In this document: positions 59,659-64,000 of the stretch, one piece after another | How the letters are laid out: each line of letters opens with the position of its first letter | How positions within the stretch are numbered: position 1 is the stretch's first letter | The notes under the pieces: generated by a model | Seen by the model: the letters and a program-made list of their open reading frames with translations, nothing else | What the model was told of the DNA's origin: nothing | The model's database searches: none | Translations under genes and position numbers: made by a program | From: an uncultured Collinsella sp. | Lineage (GTDB): Bacteria > Actinomycetota > Coriobacteriia > Coriobacteriales > Coriobacteriaceae | Direction: 5' to 3' | NCBI GenBank assembly: GCA_900754075.1 | Contig: CAAEBN010000066.1 | Coordinates: 68,644 to 132,643 of the forward strand | DNA: 64,000 nt

Positions 59659-61176
59659 CTAGTTGGTGCTCATTCGTTTTGCTGCAGACTCGACGTAGCT
59701 TGCCATCTCATCGACGTCACAGACGTCTTCGAAGCGGACGGGCTTGGACTCGAGCTCGGCGAGCTGGGTCGGGGCGACCGTGTTGGTGGCCTGCTCGAGT
59801 ACACGCATAGCCTCAAAATCATCCTCGGGAACGTCGAGGCCCAGGGCGTCGCAGCAGGCGCGCGGGAACTTGTAGGGGCTGGCGGTCGAAAGCAGCACGC
59901 GGGCCTTGGCGCCCTCGGCGGGAGCGACCTGCTCAAAGACGTGATAACCACAAGCGGTGTGCGGGTCGATCACGTAGTCGTTGGCGTCCCAGCAGCTCTT
60001 GATGGCGGTGCGGACCTCGTCCTCGCTGGCCCAACCGCAGCCAAAGACGCTCTGAATCTTTGCCAGCAGGTCGGCGGGAACCTCGTAGCGACCGGTTTGT
60101 GCCAGCTGCTCCATAAGGCCGGCAACGAGCTCGCAGTCGCCGTCGGACAGGAAGTAGAGCATGCGCTCCAGGTTGGAGCTAATAAGGATGTCCATCGACG
60201 GCGAGATGGTCGTGAAGAACGGACGGTTACGGTCGTAAACGCCGGTGGTCAGGAAGTCGGCCAATACGTTGTTCTTGTCGCTCGCGACGATGAGCTTGGC
60301 GACGGGCAGACCCATACGCTTGGCATAGTAGCCGGCCAGGATATCGCCAAAGTTGCCGGTCGGTACGCAGAACTCCACGGCGTCGCCGGCCTCGATGGCG
60401 CCGGCGCGCAGCAGCTGCGCATAGGCGGCAAAGTAGTAGACGACCTGCGGTACCAGGCGGCCGACATTGATGGAGTTGGCGCTCGAAAGCACCGTGCCGG
60501 CGGCCTCCAAGCGCTCGGCAAGCTCCTTATCGGCAAAGATGCGCTTGACGGCGCTCTGAGCGTCGTCAAAGTTGCCGCGGATGCCGCAGACGGCGACGTT
60601 GTCGCCCTCCTGCGTGGACATCTGCAGGTTCTGGACGCGGCTGACCTTGCCCTCGGGATAAAAGACGGTGATGCCCGTGCCCGGAGCGTCGGCAAAACCG
60701 GCGAGTGCGGCCTTGCCCGTGTCGCCCGACGTGGCGGTGACGATCATGATGCGCTCGGCGCCGCCGTCCTTGGCGGAAGTGCGGGCCATCAGACGGGGGA
60801 GCATCTGCAGGGCGACGTCCTTAAAGGCGCTCGTGGGGCCGCCAAAGAGCTCCATCACATAGGTTTGAGGAGCGTCGGTGCCCGGCGCTGCGTCGAGTTT
60901 GACGAGCGGCGTGACCTCATCGCTTGCAAACGTACCGCGGTAAGCCTCATTCACACAGGCCGAAATTTCTTCGGCCGTGTAATCATTCAGTAACATTCCC
61001 AACACATCTTGAGCGATTTCAAAGTACGATTTAGCTGCAAGCGAGCTGATATCGACCTGCTGGGTGCCGAGCTCGTCCGAGACAAACAAACCCCCGTCGG
61101 GAGCGATGCCGGTGCGGATTGCCACCTTACTTGAGCACGATAAAGTGCGTCCTCGTGTACTATGATAAGTTCCCAT
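59659..61176 (-). CDS. thrC: Threonine synthase
   Basis: The 505-residue PLP enzyme converts phosphohomoserine to threonine. It starts MGTYHSTRGRTLSCSSKVAI, has the PLP-lysine motif FGGPTSAFKDVALQ (Lys119), the phosphate loop TATSGDTGKAAL, and CVPTGNFGDILAGYYAK. This matches the long bacterial ThrC class. The start at 61176 follows GAGGAGC; an upstream ATG at 61221 has no similar site. A hairpin with CGCCGGC arms lies just after the stop. It is divergent from lysC. Confidence 0.93.
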   Translation of the reverse strand: MGTYHSTRGRTLSCSSKVAIRTGIAPDGGLFVSDELGTQQVDISSLAAKSYFEIAQDVLGMLLNDYTAEEISACVNEAYRGTFASDEVTPLVKLDAAPGTDAPQTYVMELFGGPTSAFKDVALQMLPRLMARTSAKDGGAERIMIVTATSGDTGKAALAGFADAPGTGITVFYPEGKVSRVQNLQMSTQEGDNVAVCGIRGNFDDAQSAVKRIFADKELAERLEAAGTVLSSANSINVGRLVPQVVYYFAAYAQLLRAGAIEAGDAVEFCVPTGNFGDILAGYYAKRMGLPVAKLIVASDKNNVLADFLTTGVYDRNRPFFTTISPSMDILISSNLERMLYFLSDGDCELVAGLMEQLAQTGRYEVPADLLAKIQSVFGCGWASEDEVRTAIKSCWDANDYVIDPHTACGYHVFEQVAPAEGAKARVLLSTASPYKFPRACCDALGLDVPEDDFEAMRVLEQATNTVAPTQLAELESKPVRFEDVCDVDEMASYVESAAKRMSTN

Positions 61177-61280
61177 ATAACACTGCTCCTCGGATGCCTT
61201 GGTCCCAATCGGTGAAACCATGGTATCAGAGCGCGCAAAATAGGTTCGCAGAGGCTTTTTAGAAAGGTAACCTCCAGCCC

Positions 61281-62669
61281 ATGATTAAGATTGCCAAGTT
61301 TGGCGGCTCGTCGGTCGCCGACGCCGAACACTTCAAGAAGATCAAGGCCATCGTCGATGCCGACCCTGCCCGCCGTTTTGTGGTGGTTTCTGCCTGCGGT
61401 CGCCGCTTTAAGGGCGACACCAAGGTGACCGACCTGCTCTACCTGGTTAACGCGCACGTTAAGTATCACGTTTCGTGCGAGGAACTGCTCGAGGACATTG
61501 GCCAGCGCTATTTTGATATCGCTGACGAGCTGGAGCTCACCTATCCCATCCGCGAGGAGTTCGCGGCCTTTGCCGAGCGCGCCCGCTCGGGCGGCTACTC
61601 TACCGAGGAGCTCGTGAGCCGTGGCGAGTACTTCACCGCTCGCCTGATGGCCGAGTACCTGGGTCTGCCGTTCCTGGATGCCGCTACGGTCGTGGCGTTC
61701 CATCACGATGGTACGCTCAGTATGAATCGCACCTCCGAGCTGGTGCAGGAGTACGGCCAGCAGGGCGGCTTTGTTATGCCCGGTTTCTACGGCGCGACGC
61801 GTGAGGGCCAGATCAAGCTGCTCGACCGTGGCGGCGGCGATATTTCCGGCTCGATTCTGGCCAAGTGCCTGGGCGCCGATCTGTACGAGAACTGGACCGA
61901 CGTTTCGGGCTTCTATTCTGCCGATCCGCGTATTGTTCCCGAGGCTCAGCCCATTGCGCGCGTTACCTACGAGGAGCTGCGCGAGCTTTCGTACATGGGT
62001 GCGAGCGTCCTGCACGAGGAGGCCGTGTTCCCCGTGCGCGAGGCTGGTATTCCGCTGGTCATCAAGAACACCAATGCGCCGCAGGACCCCGGCACCATCA
62101 TTAGCGAGACGGCTGATGAGGGTGAGGCAGAGCCCATCATTACCGGCGTGACCGGCAAGCGCGGTTTTGTCGCCATTAACGTCGCCCGTGACCGCACCAA
62201 GCCTCGTGTCGGCTTTATGCGCCGCGCACTTTCGGTCTTCGAGCGCTATGACGTTTCCGTCGAGCACATGCCCACCGGTGTCGACCGCTTTGGCGCCGTG
62301 GTGCAGGAGAAGGATGTGCACGATTCGCTGTACTCGCTTGTGGGCGACATTCAACAGGAGGTAGAGCCGCTCGAGATCGAGGTTGTCGAGGGCCTGGCGC
62401 TCATCGCTACCGTCGGCCGTAACCTGCGCGGCCGCGCAGGTATCTCGGGCCATCTGTTTGGTATGCTTGGCCAGGCCGGCGTGAGCGTGCGTATGATTTC
62501 GCAGAGCTGCGACGAGATCAACATCATTATCGGTGTCGAGGAGAAGGACTTCGACCTGGCGATTCGGACCATTTACCGTGCCTTCTCCGATGAGAACGGC
62601 ATTGTGAAGGTCTCCGACCTGGAGGCTTCCGCGCCGGTCGATCCCGCTCTGGCTGCGCTCCACAAGTAG
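61281..62669 (+). CDS. lysC: Aspartate kinase
   Basis: The 462-residue kinase makes aspartyl phosphate, the first step for Lys, Thr and Met. It shows IKIAKFGGSSVADAEHFKKI, VSACGRRFKGDTKVTDLLYL, SRGEYFTARLMAEYLG, DRGGGDISGSILAKCLGADL and C-terminal ACT domains (about 310-450) with LRGRAGISGHLFGMLGQAGV, the likely site of feedback control. AGAAAGG precedes the ATG at the expected distance or slightly further. It is divergent from thrC with 104 bp between. Confidence 0.93.
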   Translation: MIKIAKFGGSSVADAEHFKKIKAIVDADPARRFVVVSACGRRFKGDTKVTDLLYLVNAHVKYHVSCEELLEDIGQRYFDIADELELTYPIREEFAAFAERARSGGYSTEELVSRGEYFTARLMAEYLGLPFLDAATVVAFHHDGTLSMNRTSELVQEYGQQGGFVMPGFYGATREGQIKLLDRGGGDISGSILAKCLGADLYENWTDVSGFYSADPRIVPEAQPIARVTYEELRELSYMGASVLHEEAVFPVREAGIPLVIKNTNAPQDPGTIISETADEGEAEPIITGVTGKRGFVAINVARDRTKPRVGFMRRALSVFERYDVSVEHMPTGVDRFGAVVQEKDVHDSLYSLVGDIQQEVEPLEIEVVEGLALIATVGRNLRGRAGISGHLFGMLGQAGVSVRMISQSCDEINIIIGVEEKDFDLAIRTIYRAFSDENGIVKVSDLEASAPVDPALAALHK

Positions 62670-62681
62670 CTGCTATCTCGC

Positions 62682-62716
62682 TAGATTTTTGAGTCATGTC
62701 TCAAAATCTACGGCGG
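62682..62716. repeat. TAGATTTT inverted repeat after lysC
   Basis: TAGATTTTTGAGT and ACTCAAAA-like TCTCAAAATCTA form a short imperfect stem a few bases after the lysC stop. The right arm, TCATGTCTCAAAATCTA, is the inverted counterpart of the motif at 47046-47062. It may terminate lysC transcription. Confidence 0.5.
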
Positions 62717-62842
62717 GGCGTTTCGTTTCGGTTTCGTTTCGACGGGGCGGGTTTCGTGCCCGCCCCGTTCTTGTATACACTGGCAACAATAATTGGCCTG
62801 CTCGGCGTGCGGGCAAAAGCCACAACCTTTAAAGGGGGAAGC

Positions 62843-63868
62843 ATGAAACAGTACACGGTTGCTATTTTGGGCGCGACGGGAGCCGTGGGCACCCAGATGC
62901 TCGAGTGCCTCAACGAGCAGAAGTTTCCGGTCGGTAAGCTCAAGCTGCTGGCGAGCGCGCGCTCTGCGGGCAAGACCGTTGAGTTCCGCGGCGAGCAGAT
63001 CGTAATCGAAGAGGCTTGCCCCGAGGCCTTTGAGGGCTGCGACATCGTACTCGGCGCTGCCGGCGACGATATCGCCAAGGAGCTGCTGCCCGAGGCCGTC
63101 AAGCGCGGCGCCGTCGTGGTCGACAACAGCCATGCCTTCCGCATGGATCCCGAGGTGCCACTGGTCGTGCCTGAGATCAATGCCGACGATATCAAGTGGC
63201 ATCACGGCCTTATCGCCAACCCCAACTGCGCGACCATCATCGGCCTGGTTCCCACGTGGCCGCTGCATCAGCTCGCCGGCGTGAAGCGCATGATCGTCTC
63301 GACGTATCAGGCGGCTTCGGGTGCCGGCGCTCCCGGCATGGCCGAGCTCGAGGCTCAGCTGGCCGCCCTGGGCTGCGGCGAGGAGATTCCCGAGCCGCGC
63401 GCGTTTGTCGCCCAGCTGGCGAGCAACCTGATTCCGCAGATTGGCGGTGTCAAGGAGGAAGGCTTTACCTCCGAGGAGATGAAGCTGCAAAACGAGGGCC
63501 GCAAGATTATGCACCTGCCCGAGCTGCGCGTGAACTGCACCTGCGTGCGCGTGCCCGTGCTGCGTTCGCACTCCGAGAGCATTACGCTCGAGTTTGAGCG
63601 CGATATTACGGTCGAGGAGGCCCGTGCTGCGCTGGCTGCCGCTCCCGGCGTCAAGCTGGTTGACAACATGAGCGCCGAGGATGCGCACGAGCGTTTCCCC
63701 ATGCCGATGGATACGTCCGACCAGGACCTGATCTGGGTCGGCCGCGTGCGTCGCGACATCTCGAACCCCGAGGCCGCGCGTGGCATCACTTTCTGGTGCT
63801 GCGGCGACCAAATCCGTAAGGGCGCGGCAACCAACGCCGTCCAGATCGCCAAGCTGCTCTGCGAGTAG
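62843..63868 (+). CDS. asd: Aspartate-semialdehyde dehydrogenase
   Basis: The 341-residue enzyme reduces aspartyl phosphate to the semialdehyde with NADPH. It shows the Rossmann start VAILGATGAVGTQMLECL, VDNSHAFRMDPEVPLVVPE, the active-site Cys129 in IANPNCATIIGL, and STYQAASGAGAPGMAEL. The active His is expected in the RVPVLRSHSESITLE segment. AAAGGGGG lies before the ATG. It follows lysC by 173 bases and may be co-regulated. A family B element begins 26 bases after the stop. Confidence 0.93.
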   Translation: MKQYTVAILGATGAVGTQMLECLNEQKFPVGKLKLLASARSAGKTVEFRGEQIVIEEACPEAFEGCDIVLGAAGDDIAKELLPEAVKRGAVVVDNSHAFRMDPEVPLVVPEINADDIKWHHGLIANPNCATIIGLVPTWPLHQLAGVKRMIVSTYQAASGAGAPGMAELEAQLAALGCGEEIPEPRAFVAQLASNLIPQIGGVKEEGFTSEEMKLQNEGRKIMHLPELRVNCTCVRVPVLRSHSESITLEFERDITVEEARAALAAAPGVKLVDNMSAEDAHERFPMPMDTSDQDLIWVGRVRRDISNPEAARGITFWCCGDQIRKGAATNAVQIAKLLCE

Positions 63869-63894
63869 CGGTGGACCTGTCCGGCGGGGGCCGG

Positions 63895-64000
63895 GCTTAG
63901 TTTTCAGAACGTCCTCGACCATGTGTGGCGCCTTGTCCTGCTCCTTCGGAGCCGCGGACAAGGCGCCACACTGGTCTGCGGAGTGTTCTGAAAACTAAGC
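63895..64000 (+). repeat. Structured intergenic element family B, copy B4 (cut by window edge)
   Basis: GCTTAGTTTTCAGAAC (63895-63910) pairs perfectly with GTTCTGAAAACTAAGC (63985-64000), and the arm probably extends past the window. Loop strands are GTCCTCGACCAT and TGGTCTGCGGAGT. The inner hairpin has arms GTGTGGCGCCTTGTCC and GGACAAGGCGCCACAC. It is in sense orientation after asd. Confidence 0.85.

Overview
The window looks like a chromosome segment of a high-GC anaerobic gut actinobacterium of class Coriobacteriia. Collinsella or a close relative is my inference from gene content and protein character; no rRNA or tRNA gene is present to fix it. Genes sit on both strands, have clear Shine-Dalgarno sites, and are separated by unusually elaborate intergenic repeats.

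Left part (0-31 kb): a lactose/galactose regulon. After an IS110 remnant and a small secreted-protein locus come galM with a divergent DeoR repressor, an AlbA-type regulator and a ParE/Phd toxin-antitoxin pair. Two paralogous modules follow, each with the order 55-nt repeat array, 6-phospho-beta-galactosidase, lactose EIICB, divergent LacI repressor. The single EIIA (lacF), lacA, lacB, a LacX-like epimerase and lacC complete uptake and the tagatose-6-phosphate route, and a class II aldolase near 30 kb can supply the last cleavage. galK-galT with its own LacI repressor adds the Leloir branch. A flavodiiron protein lies in the same stretch.

Middle (31-47 kb): a HAD phosphatase, an AraC regulator, an unusual Nudix-Vsr fusion, a BceAB-type ABC pair, an agmatine/putrescine-type permease with agmatine deiminase, a DAHP synthase, a 228-bp MITE-like element and a heterodimeric ABC exporter with its MarR regulator.

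Right part (47-64 kb): pyruvate formate-lyase encoded as two proteins (core and separate glycyl-radical domain), its activase, DegV, a membrane-anchored SxxK serine hydrolase, MTA/SAH nucleosidase, EngB, a DUF3990/XRE toxin-antitoxin-like pair, a low-GC cysteine-rich membrane protein with a small XRE regulator, and aspartate-family genes thrB, thrC, lysC and asd.

The most novel signals are two families of long structured intergenic elements. Family A (5 copies) usually abuts a stop codon. Family B (4 copies) lies 26-33 nt after a stop codon, always in sense orientation, with freely changing but fully paired stems around a conserved 12-nt internal loop. Compensatory changes between copies indicate selection on structure. 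Other standouts are the split PFL, the Nudix-Vsr fusion, the duplicated lac modules carrying matching palindromic arrays, and dense operator arrays ahead of several regulators.
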